64,000 nucleotides of DNA, taken from assembly GCF_007827955.1 (NCBI RefSeq), contig NZ_VITR01000018.1, forward strand, positions 62,001-126,000, in the 5' to 3' direction. A program made the translations under genes and the position numbers. The DNA comes from Nitrospirillum pindoramense. GTDB lineage: Bacteria > Pseudomonadota > Alphaproteobacteria > Azospirillales > Azospirillaceae. The notes beneath the pieces were generated by a model. It was given only the letters and a program-made list of their open reading frames with translations, ran no database searches and was not told the DNA's origin. This document shows positions 47,977 to 55,632 of this stretch, one piece after another; the stretch's first letter is position 1, and every line of letters begins with the position of its first letter.

Positions 47977-48510
47977 TCAGTGGCTTTGTTGATGTTTGGT
48001 TTCGGCCTTGAAGGCTTGCTCACAGACTTGGTTGGCGAACGCTTGGGCCATTTGACCTTCAGCACCGCTCAGGCCGATAGCCGCCAGAACGCCGCCGCCG
48101 CCCACCGAGCGGTTGACGTCATAATCACCGGCGAGAGCACCGTCCGCGGTATCGAACAGCTGCACGGAACCGCGCACGACGTTGGAGTCGCCCAGTAAGA
48201 TGGCGCGTCCCGCGTTTTCGCCGCTGAAGCGGGCGACACGGGCTTCCAGACGCAGGGGGTGGCTGCCCTTGGCGCATTTCGCCAGTTCCGTGCGCAGGGC
48301 GAGTTCCAGCTTGCCCTTGAACTCGGGCGAGGCGTCGGGGGGCAGCGCCTTGATCTCGATATCGGAGACGTAACCGTCATGCGCCAGCGTGGCGGACAAC
48401 GGCTTTACCGCCTCGCTGCTGCTGAATGGCATGCAGCCGGTCGCGATGGATAGGAGAAGAAAGCAGAGCCGGGCTTGCCCTTTTTGTTTTGATAACGCCA
48501 TGGTTTCCAT
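47977..48510 (-). CDS. Putative lipoprotein of unknown function
   Basis: A 177-residue protein (174 if the ATG at 48501 is used). The hydrophobic ARLCFLLLSIATGCMPF ends in a lipobox-like ATGC. The mature part shows alpha/beta character with VSDIEIKALPPDASPEFKGKLELALRTELAKC and a Gly-rich NRSVGGGGVLAAIGLSGAE segment, reminiscent of small secreted proteins of the DUF4410 type; this is not certain. It converges with the YajG-like gene. The inverted repeat GAGGAAT-TAAAT-ATTCCTC lies immediately before its start codon. Confidence 0.6.
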   Translation of the reverse strand: METMALSKQKGQARLCFLLLSIATGCMPFSSSEAVKPLSATLAHDGYVSDIEIKALPPDASPEFKGKLELALRTELAKCAKGSHPLRLEARVARFSGENAGRAILLGDSNVVRGSVQLFDTADGALAGDYDVNRSVGGGGVLAAIGLSGAEGQMAQAFANQVCEQAFKAETKHQQSH

Positions 48511-48515
48511 CGTGA

Positions 48516-48534
48516 GGAATTAAATATTCCTCCA
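48516..48534 (-). promoter_or_regulatory. Inverted repeat at the 5' end of the putative lipoprotein gene
   Basis: GAGGAAT (7 bp) and ATTCCTC separated by TAAAT, perfect. On the minus strand it reads GAGGAATATTTAATTCCTC and stops a few bases before the ATG. It could fold the ribosome site or be an operator. Confidence 0.4.
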
Positions 48535-48571
48535 GTATACAGGCGATCAACCGGCAAGAGAATTTGGAAAT

Positions 48572-48616
48572 GAACAGGAATGCCAGGTTCCTTGACTGGA
48601 GTTGGCATTCCTGTTC
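48572..48616 (-). terminator. Perfect 14-bp hairpin after pepN
   Basis: GAACAGGAATGCCA (48572-48585) and TGGCATTCCTGTTC (48603-48616), fully complementary, with a 17-nt loop. It lies 13 bp past the pepN stop on the minus strand, so it is a likely terminator or mRNA stabiliser, though a T-run is weak. Confidence 0.55.
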
Positions 48617-48628
48617 CGTTGTCTTTAT

Positions 48629-51307
48629 TCAGGCGGCCAGGCTCTTCGACACGATCTCATAGACGTCGCGCGACAGGCCGGCGGTGCCGACGATCCGCTC
48701 CAGCGCCGCCCTGGCGTGTTCCTGGCGGCCGGTGTCATAGGGGCGCCAGCGGGCCAGGGGCTTCACCATGCGGCTGGCCACCTGCGGGTTCAGCTTGTCC
48801 AGCGTCAGCACCGTGTCGGCCAAGAAGGCATAGCCGCTGCCGTCGGCGGCATGGAACTTGGACGGGTTGGCGGTGAAGCTGCCCACCAGGGCATAGACCT
48901 TGTTGGGGTTGCGGATGGAGAAGGAGGGGTGCTCCATCAGGCCGCGCACCCGGTCCAGCGTGTCGGGGCGGTCGCTCAGCGCCTGCACCGCGAACCACTT
49001 GTCCATCACCAGCGCCTCATGCTTCCAACGGTCGGCGAAGTCGGCCAGGCAGCTGGCGCGTTCGTCCATGGCGCTGTCGGCGATCAGGGCCAGGGCGGCG
49101 ATGGCGTCGGTCATGGTGGCGGCGCCCTGGTACTGCGCCAGGCACAGGGCGCGCGCCGGGGCGTCGTCCAGCGCCATCAGATAGGCCAGCGCCGCGTTTT
49201 TCAGGGCGCGGCGGCCCATGGCATCGGGGGTGATGGTGAAGGCGCCATCCGTGCGGTTGCCGTCATAGGCCTTGCGGAAGGCGCCATTCAGTTCGCGCGC
49301 CAGGGTGCGGCGCAGGCCCAGCCGGGCGGCATGAATGCCGTCCACGTCCACCAGGACCCGCTGCTGCCCCAGATAGCCTTCGGTCGGCAAGGCCAAGGCC
49401 AGGGCGGCGAACGTCCGGTCCTCCCCCGCCCGCGCCAGGGTCTGGGCGATGGCGTCGATATAGGCTTGGGGGGCTGCGGTCTCCCCTCCCTGGGCGCGGG
49501 CGTCGACATCGGCCAGGATCAGCCGGGTCGCCAGAGTCTGCCCCGCCTCCCACCGGTTGAAGGCGTCGCTGTCATGGGCCATGAGGAAGGTGAGCGCCGC
49601 GTCGTCCTGTTTGAAATCCAGCCGCACCGGGGCGGAGAAGCCGCGCAGCAGCGAGGGCACGGGTGCCTGTGGCACATCGACGAAGGTGAAGCTCTGTTCC
49701 GCCTCCGTCAGCGCCAGGATGCGGGTGGTGGCGCCGGCCTCCCTCTCTCCTTCCAGCGTCAGGGGCAAATCCTGGCCGTCCGGGCCCAGCAGGCCCAGAG
49801 CCACCGGAATGACCTGGGGGGCCTTGTCCGGCTGGCCGGGCGTGGCCGGCAGCGTCTGGCGCAGGGTCAGGGTGTAGGTGCCGGCGGTGGCGTCATGCCG
49901 GCCTTCGCCCGAGACGACGGGCGTGCCGGCCTGGGTGTACCAGCGTTGGAACTGCGCCCACAGCGGATCGGTCGGCTTCTGGCCGTTGGCCTCGACCATG
50001 GCGGCCAGGAAGTCGTCGGTCGTCACCGCCTGGCCGTCATGGCGGGCGAAGTACAGGTCGATGCCCTTGCGATATCCCGCATGGCCCAGCAGGGTGCGGT
50101 ACATGCGCAGCACCTCCGCCCCCTTCTCATAGACGGTGGGCGTGTAGAAGTTGCTGATCTCGATGTAGCTTTCCGGCCGCACGGAATGGGCGGTGGGGCC
50201 GGCGTCCTCGTTGAACTGCACCTGGCGCAGGCGCTGCACGTCCTGGATGCGCTTCACCGGCGCGGAGTTCATGTCGGCGGAGAATTCCTGGTCGCGGAAG
50301 ACGGTCAGGCCCTCCTTCAGGCTCAGCTGGAACCAGTCGCGGCAGGTGACGCGGTTGCCCGTCCAGTTATGGAAGTATTCGTGCGCCACCACCGTCTCGA
50401 TGCCGAGGAAGTCGGTGTCGGTGGCTGTCTCCGGCTGGGCCAGGATGTACTTGGTGTTGAAGACGTTCAGGCTCTTGTTCTCCATCGCGCCCATGTTGAA
50501 GTCGGACACGGCGACGATGTTGAAGATGTCCAGGTCGTATTCCAGGCCATAGACGTCCTCATCCCATTTCATGGATTTCTTCAGCGACTCCATGGCGTGG
50601 CCGCATTTGGCCTCGTTCCCCGGCTCGACATAGATGCGCAGCGCCACCTCGCGGCCGGAGCGGGTGGTGAAGCGGTCCTCGATATGCACCAGCGCGCCGG
50701 CCACCAGCGCGAACAGGTAGCAGGGCTTGGGCCAGGGATCCTCCCACCGCGCCCAATGGCGTCCGGCCTCGGTCGCGCTGTCGCCGTTGGCCGTCAGGTT
50801 GCCGTTGGACAGCAGCACGGGATAGCGCGCCCGCTCCGCCTCGATGGTGGTGGTGTAGCGGGCCATCACGTCGGGACGGTCCAGGAAATAGGTTATCTTG
50901 CGGAACCCCTCGGCCTCGCACTGGGTGCAGTAGTTGCCGGAGGACTTGTACAGCCCCTCCAGCGCGGTGTTGTCCTGCGGCCGGGTGCGGGTGGTGATCT
51001 CCACCGTGGCCTGGTCGGGCAGGCCGGCCAGGGTCAGCCGGTCGGGGGTGAGGGTGTAGTCGTCGGGCCCCAGCACGCGGTTGTCGACCCGCACGGCCAG
51101 CAGCTCCAGCTCCTGCCCGTCCAGGTCTAGGGCGGCGGTGGCGCTGGCCGCCGCCGGATTGCGCCGCACCGCGAGGGTGGAGCGGATGGTCGCCGCCTCT
51201 TCCCGCAGGTCGACGTGCAGGTCCACCGTATCGATCAGCCACGCCGGCGGGGCGTAGTCGCGAAGGTGGATGGCGTGCGGGGGGGCCGTGTCGAGGCGGC
51301 TGTCCAT
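48629..51307 (-). CDS. pepN: Aminopeptidase N (M1 family)
   Basis: An 892-residue zinc exopeptidase removing N-terminal residues from cytoplasmic peptides. It has the substrate-binding GAMEN as NMGAMENKS near 275 and the HEXXH(X)18E site as VVAHEYFHNW near 305, followed by LKEGLTVFRDQEFSAD (third ligand Glu). Length and end-to-end blocks match the E. coli PepN type. The ATG gives MDSRLDTAPPHAIHLRDYAPP. The gene is isolated: 220 bp upstream lies divergent module 1. A long open frame on the opposite strand (48602-51130) is its shadow. Confidence 0.97.
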   Translation of the reverse strand: MDSRLDTAPPHAIHLRDYAPPAWLIDTVDLHVDLREEAATIRSTLAVRRNPAAASATAALDLDGQELELLAVRVDNRVLGPDDYTLTPDRLTLAGLPDQATVEITTRTRPQDNTALEGLYKSSGNYCTQCEAEGFRKITYFLDRPDVMARYTTTIEAERARYPVLLSNGNLTANGDSATEAGRHWARWEDPWPKPCYLFALVAGALVHIEDRFTTRSGREVALRIYVEPGNEAKCGHAMESLKKSMKWDEDVYGLEYDLDIFNIVAVSDFNMGAMENKSLNVFNTKYILAQPETATDTDFLGIETVVAHEYFHNWTGNRVTCRDWFQLSLKEGLTVFRDQEFSADMNSAPVKRIQDVQRLRQVQFNEDAGPTAHSVRPESYIEISNFYTPTVYEKGAEVLRMYRTLLGHAGYRKGIDLYFARHDGQAVTTDDFLAAMVEANGQKPTDPLWAQFQRWYTQAGTPVVSGEGRHDATAGTYTLTLRQTLPATPGQPDKAPQVIPVALGLLGPDGQDLPLTLEGEREAGATTRILALTEAEQSFTFVDVPQAPVPSLLRGFSAPVRLDFKQDDAALTFLMAHDSDAFNRWEAGQTLATRLILADVDARAQGGETAAPQAYIDAIAQTLARAGEDRTFAALALALPTEGYLGQQRVLVDVDGIHAARLGLRRTLARELNGAFRKAYDGNRTDGAFTITPDAMGRRALKNAALAYLMALDDAPARALCLAQYQGAATMTDAIAALALIADSAMDERASCLADFADRWKHEALVMDKWFAVQALSDRPDTLDRVRGLMEHPSFSIRNPNKVYALVGSFTANPSKFHAADGSGYAFLADTVLTLDKLNPQVASRMVKPLARWRPYDTGRQEHARAALERIVGTAGLSRDVYEIVSKSLAA

Positions 51308-51528
51308 GGGGCGGGCTTCCGTTCAGGGGACTGATGGTTGGTGGTCAGGATAGGGGAGGGGGATGCGGCCCGCCAACCCGTTTCCAAATTCGCGTTTCGG
51401 GGCGCCATCTTCTACGGTTGGGCAGGCCGCCTGTCCTAATGACTTAGACGGGTATTTTGCGCGGGCCGCTTACAGGCTTAGGCGATATCATTGACACCAG
51501 GCGGGAGAGGTCGGTCAGAGGGGCCCCG

Positions 51529-52149
51529 GTGCAGGTCGCACAATCGGATTTGGTGGTGTTGTCGGTGGCGGGCGCCGTGCTGGCCGCCGTGGCGCTGCTT
51601 GAGGTTTTGCGCCTGGTGATCGTCGACATCTATGAGTGGGCGGCGAAGTACCGATGGATCAAGTACGAGATCCAGCAGACCCGCCGCACCACGGAGAATT
51701 TGTGGGCCCAGAATCGGGCCAACGCCATGGTGCGCGACCGCAACAACGCCGAGCGCTTCCGCCTCAACACCATCCTGCACCGCATGCAGCAGGAGTGTGA
51801 GGAGCTGGAGCGGCGGCGGGTGGATGTGTGGCACGAGGTGGGCGACGCCACCCTGGACGACCAGCTCTATCTTGCGGACCTGAACAACCGCAGCCTGATG
51901 GAGCGGGCGGCCGCCGGGGCGGAGGAGATTTGCCCCCTCTGGCGCTATACCCACCGCGCGCGGGTCTGGGCGGGCAACGAGCGCCAGGCGCGCTCGCGCC
52001 TGTTGCTGGCCTTCGGTCCCAAGGATGGCTTCACCATCAACAACCTGCGCGCCGCCCAGGGCTTCAAGGCGGTGGCGGAGGCGGCGGCCGGGGTGCGCTC
52101 CGCGGCGCAGGCACGCCTGGTGCGACCGCACCGCCGCATGGTGCGCTGA
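51529..52149 (+). CDS. Membrane/coiled-coil protein A1 (module 1)
   Basis: A 206-residue protein of no family known to me. A hydrophobic segment at ~7-30 (LVVLSVAGAVLAAVALLEVLRLVIV) is followed by IYEWAAKYRWIKYEIQQ and a long charged helix to ~105 with ECEELERRRVDVWHEVG, likely coiled coil. The C-terminal third has EEICPLWRYTHRARVWAGNE and DGFTINNLRAAQG. I start at GTG 51529 because the paralogue at 54431 begins at the same aligned position with GTG and the same DLV(V/I)L sequence; AGAGGGG precedes it. Its stop overlaps the B1 start by one base. Confidence 0.7.
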   Translation: MQVAQSDLVVLSVAGAVLAAVALLEVLRLVIVDIYEWAAKYRWIKYEIQQTRRTTENLWAQNRANAMVRDRNNAERFRLNTILHRMQQECEELERRRVDVWHEVGDATLDDQLYLADLNNRSLMERAAAGAEEICPLWRYTHRARVWAGNERQARSRLLLAFGPKDGFTINNLRAAQGFKAVAEAAAGVRSAAQARLVRPHRRMVR

Positions 52150-52934
52150 TGGCCGGCGGCTACTCCAACCTGAACTTCGTGGTCTTCCTCATCCTGGCGG
52201 TGGGCGGCGCCTTCCTGGCCTTTTCCGTTCGCCGCATCCTGTTCAAGATCCGCGAGACGGAACGGCGCATCGCCGCCGTGGTGGACGAGAAGAACGAGGC
52301 GGCGGCCGACCTGCGCGTCGCCCGCCAGCAGGAGGAACAGCTGGCCATGGCCCTGAAGGAGGGGGAGGAGGCGCTGCGCGAGATCGCGGCGCAGACGGAG
52401 GATGTGCGCAGCCGCATGGCGGTGCTGCGCCAGACGGTGCCCCGTCCGCTCAACCTCGTCTCCTTGGAATGGGCGCCGGGCGACCAGCTGTTCGAGGCGC
52501 ACCTGCGCGCCGCGGCGGCGCCCCGCCAAGTGGGCCGGAGTGGCATGGGCCGCGGCGGCGGCGGCATGGCGGAGGCGGGGGTGGTCCACGGTTATGCCCC
52601 CACCGAGGCCGATTTCCGCGTGCTGGTCACCAATCGCCTGGCGCGGGAGGGCGGCTACACCATCAGCGTCGTCCTGCCCATCTCGTTGCGCGACGATACT
52701 GCGGCCGCCGATGGGGGGGCCGAGGGCGCCGCCCCCCTTGAGCCCCCGGCGGAGGATGAGGCCCTGGCCGACCTGTTGGGGGAGGGTGATGGGACGGAGC
52801 CGGTGGAGGACCCCCCGTCAGCCCTGGCGCCGCGCCCGCTGCCCGTACGCCCGCTGCCCGTACGCCCGCCCGCTTCGGCGCGGCCGGCCCCTCAGGGGTT
52901 GGGCCTGACCCCCGCCCCTGCCGTAGGCGGCTGA
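52149..52934 (+). CDS. Membrane/coiled-coil protein B1 (module 1)
   Basis: A 261-residue protein. One hydrophobic segment (FVVFLILAVGGAFLAFSVRRILF) is followed by a coiled coil (about 30-90: KIRETERRIAAVVDEKNE...ARQQEEQLAMALKEGEEALREI). The C-terminal domain has PLNLVSLEWAPGDQLFEAHL, then VVHGYAPTEADFRVLV, ending YTISVVLPI. After ~200 it is a disordered Asp/Glu/Pro-rich tail with a tandem PLPVR repeat from a perfect 15-bp DNA repeat at 52833-52862. Its paralogue lacks the tail. No family recognised. Overlap with A1 indicates a single operon and a joint function. Confidence 0.7.
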   Translation: MAGGYSNLNFVVFLILAVGGAFLAFSVRRILFKIRETERRIAAVVDEKNEAAADLRVARQQEEQLAMALKEGEEALREIAAQTEDVRSRMAVLRQTVPRPLNLVSLEWAPGDQLFEAHLRAAAAPRQVGRSGMGRGGGGMAEAGVVHGYAPTEADFRVLVTNRLAREGGYTISVVLPISLRDDTAAADGGAEGAAPLEPPAEDEALADLLGEGDGTEPVEDPPSALAPRPLPVRPLPVRPPASARPAPQGLGLTPAPAVGG

Positions 52935-53179
52935 TTTCCCCGCCGTCCGCAAATGCCGCACCGGGTCTGCGCGGCAAGGGACTTGCGCCGGCGGCCGTCT
53001 GCCGTTATCCCTCTCGCCATGCATCAAGAGTTGGGCTGACGCTCAACGCCAACCTGCTTACCCGGCAAGGTGGCGCTTCCCGCAGGGAAGGATGTGGCCG
53101 ATCCGGCAATGAACGGGAAGCTGCCACGTGTCCGTTTCGCTCTTGATCGAAACCAGAGATGACGAAGGCGGCCTTTCCC

Positions 53180-54268
53180 ATGACCAGCACGCACACCGCG
53201 ACCGTTCCCCCGCAGTTCGAGGCGCAGCAGTTCGCCAGTGACAACTATTCCGGCGTTTGTCCGGAGGCCTGGGCCGCCATGGCGGAGGCCAACAGCGGCC
53301 ACGCCGCGGCCTATGGCGAGGATGTGTGGACGGCGCGGGCGGCCGACGCCTTCCGCCACCTGTTCGGCACGCCCTGCGACGTCTTCTTCGCCTTCAACGG
53401 GACGGCGGCCAATTCGCTGGCCCTGGCCTCGCTCTGCCAGTCCTACCACAGCGTCATCTGCTCCGCTTCCGCGCATGTGGAGACGGACGAGTGCGGTGCG
53501 CCGGAGTTCTTCTCCAACGGGTCCAAGCTGCTGGTGGCGCAGACGACGGACGGCAAGCTGACGCCGGATGCCATCCGCGCCCTGGCCACCGGGCGGTCGG
53601 ACATCCATTTCCCCAAGCCCCGTGCCGTCACCATCACCCAGCCGACGGAGACGGGGCAGGTCTATAGCCTGGAGGAGATCCGCGCCATCTCCGCCACCTG
53701 CCAGGCGCTGGGCCTGCGCCTGCACATGGACGGCGCCCGCTTCGCCAACGCCTGCGCCAGCCTGGGCTGCAGCCCGGCGGACATGACCTGGCGGGCCGGC
53801 GTGGACGTGCTGTGCTTCGGCGGCACCAAGAACGGCATGGCGGTGGGCGAGGCCATCCTGTTCTTCGACCGGGCCCTGGCGGAAGACTTCGATTATCGCT
53901 GCAAGCAGGCCGGCCAACTGGCATCCAAGATGCGCTTCCTGTCCGCACCCTGGGTGCGCATGCTGGAAAACGGCGCCTGGCTGCGCAACGCCGCCCATGC
54001 CAACGCCGGGGCACAGCGCCTGGCCGCCGGGCTGACGGATGTGCCGGGCGTGGCGCCGATGTTCCCGGTGCAGGCCAACGCCGTGTTCCTGACGGCGCCG
54101 GCGGCGGTGCTGGATAACCTGAGGGCGCGCGGTTGGCGCTTCTATACCTTCATCGGCGGCGGCGCCCGCTTCATGTTCGCCTGGGATACCCAGCCCGAGC
54201 GGGTGGACCAGTTGGTGGCGGACATCCGCGAGGCGGCCACGCAGGCCGCCGGACAGGCGGCGGCCTGA
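53180..54268 (+). CDS. ltaE: Low-specificity L-threonine aldolase
   Basis: A 362-residue PLP enzyme (beta-eliminating lyase fold) cleaving threonine or allo-threonine to glycine and acetaldehyde. The fold shows FNGTAANSLALASL and SAHVETDECGAPEFF in the cofactor region, LHMDGARFANACA with the PLP-ring Asp, and CFGGTKNGM with the Schiff-base Lys. It is cytoplasmic. Alternative start at 53159. The gene is framed by the two A/B modules; the terminator after it separates it from A2. Nothing links it functionally to those modules. Confidence 0.92.
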   Translation: MTSTHTATVPPQFEAQQFASDNYSGVCPEAWAAMAEANSGHAAAYGEDVWTARAADAFRHLFGTPCDVFFAFNGTAANSLALASLCQSYHSVICSASAHVETDECGAPEFFSNGSKLLVAQTTDGKLTPDAIRALATGRSDIHFPKPRAVTITQPTETGQVYSLEEIRAISATCQALGLRLHMDGARFANACASLGCSPADMTWRAGVDVLCFGGTKNGMAVGEAILFFDRALAEDFDYRCKQAGQLASKMRFLSAPWVRMLENGAWLRNAAHANAGAQRLAAGLTDVPGVAPMFPVQANAVFLTAPAAVLDNLRARGWRFYTFIGGGARFMFAWDTQPERVDQLVADIREAATQAAGQAAA

Positions 54269-54289
54269 CCGTCCGATGGGCACCGCGCC

Positions 54290-54336
54290 ATAGGCAACGG
54301 CCGGGCCCAGGCCGTTGCCTATACGTAAGATTTTGC
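54290..54336 (+). terminator. Terminator after ltaE
   Basis: Perfect 13-bp stem: ATAGGCAACGGCC (54290-54302) with GGCCGTTGCCTAT (54310-54322), 7-nt loop. TTTT follows about 8 bp later. It isolates module 2 from ltaE transcription. Confidence 0.7.
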
Positions 54337-54430
54337 TGATTCCCAGCCTGTTAATGCGCAATTCACCGTACAACTTCACGCGGGTATCCATGCGATAGCG
54401 TCATCCACTCCATCAGCAGCCGAGGGCCTG

Positions 54431-55018
54431 GTGCACATCGACAAACCGGATCTGGTGATCCTAGCCATCGTGGGCGCCATCCTGGCCGGCGTGCTGTTGA
54501 TGGAATTGCTGCGGCTGGTGATCAGCGACGTCTATGAGCTGTTGGCCCGCCACGCCAAGGTGAAGCAGGAGATCCAGCAAATCCAGCGCACGGCGGAGAA
54601 GCTGGCGGTCGCGAACCGCGACACTACCCGGGTGCGCGACCAGCGCATCGCGCAACGTTTCCGCGATACCAGCGCGCTGCAGCGCCTGGAAAAGGAATGC
54701 GAGGAGTTCGAGCGGCGGCGGGTCGAGGTCTGGCACGACCTGGGCCCGCCCTCCGCCACCGGCATGGCGCTCTATTCCGCCGACATCGCCAACAGCGCCC
54801 TGACCAACGGCGTGGTCGCCGGTATGGAGACCATCTGCCCCCTGTGGCGGCATCTCCACCGCGCGCGCGTCTGGGCCCGCACGGAAATGGACGCCCGCAC
54901 GGCGCTGCAAAACGAATTCGCCCTGGCCGATGGTTTCACCGTCACCAACCTGCGCCAGGTCCAGGGATCGGCACCGTCCGGCGGCCTGGCCGCGCGCGGC
55001 GCCCCCGCGTCCGTCTGA
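54431..55018 (+). CDS. Membrane/coiled-coil protein A2 (module 2)
   Basis: A 195-residue paralogue of A1. The GTG start gives VHIDKPDLVILAIVGAILAG; hydrophobic segment to ~30; coiled-coil helix with KVKQEIQQIQRTAEKLAVAN and ECEEFERRRVEVWHDLG; then METICPLWRHLHRARVWARTE and DGFTVTNLRQVQG. Shared blocks with A1: EIQQ, ECEE(L/F)ERRRV, ICPLWR, HRARVWA, DGFT(I/V). It lies 25 bp before B2, with GAGGG just before the start and a perfect GGAGGA ribosome site for B2. Unknown family. Confidence 0.7.
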   Translation: MHIDKPDLVILAIVGAILAGVLLMELLRLVISDVYELLARHAKVKQEIQQIQRTAEKLAVANRDTTRVRDQRIAQRFRDTSALQRLEKECEEFERRRVEVWHDLGPPSATGMALYSADIANSALTNGVVAGMETICPLWRHLHRARVWARTEMDARTALQNEFALADGFTVTNLRQVQGSAPSGGLAARGAPASV

Positions 55019-55043
55019 GCCGCCGATCGAGGAGGATTCCCCC

Positions 55044-55610
55044 ATGGGTTTGATGGACGCCCTGGCCGAGGCCTATGCCAATCCCGACCCCACCCATGTC
55101 GGCGCCGTGGCCATCGGCGGCGCCATCATGGCCTGGTCGCTGAAGCGCCTGATCGCGGAGATCCGCAAGACCGAAAAGCGCGTCACCGCGGCGTTGGAGG
55201 AGCGCAACCGCGCCGCGGCCAAGCTGCGCCAGGCCCGCATCCAGGAAGGGGAGCTGCGCGACACCTTGCGGGAGCTGGACGGCGAGATGGAGGAGATCGC
55301 CGCCCGCGCCAAGGAGGTGGAGGAGCGGCGCGGCACCTTGGAACAGGTGATCCCCCGCCATCTGAACCTGTTCTCCCAGGCGTGGTCGCCGGGCGACACC
55401 CTGTTCGAGGCGCGTATCAGCCAGGTGGCGGGCGGCGGCAAGGGCGGCGCCCGCGTCGTCCATGGCTATGCCGCCGGGCCGCGCGATTTCCGCAACCGGC
55501 TCATGGCTCGCTTCCCCGCCTCCTCCTACGTGGTCATCGACGTGGCCACCGTCGATCTGGAGGAGCTGGACATGGCCGTCACCAATTTGGGTGTCGCCAA
55601 CCAACCCTGA
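55044..55610 (+). CDS. Membrane/coiled-coil protein B2 (module 2)
   Basis: A 188-residue paralogue of B1. Hydrophobic segment THVGAVAIGGAIMAWSLKRLI, coiled coil (IRKTEKRVTAALEERNRAAAKL...ELDGEMEEIAARAKEVEERR), then HLNLFSQAWSPGDTLFEARI and VVHGYAAGPRDFRNRLMARF. It lacks the acidic/Pro-rich tail of B1. GGAGGA lies 9 bp before the ATG. The stop is 22 bp from the convergent stop of the first chemoreceptor gene. Unknown family and function. Confidence 0.7.
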   Translation: MGLMDALAEAYANPDPTHVGAVAIGGAIMAWSLKRLIAEIRKTEKRVTAALEERNRAAAKLRQARIQEGELRDTLRELDGEMEEIAARAKEVEERRGTLEQVIPRHLNLFSQAWSPGDTLFEARISQVAGGGKGGARVVHGYAAGPRDFRNRLMARFPASSYVVIDVATVDLEELDMAVTNLGVANQP

Positions 55611-55632
55611 CCCGAACCGTCGCCGCCTGGCG

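Noticed and set aside
48602-51130. An 842-codon open frame on the plus strand across pepN
   Set aside because: Antisense shadow of pepN, which has HEXXH, GAMEN and normal length.
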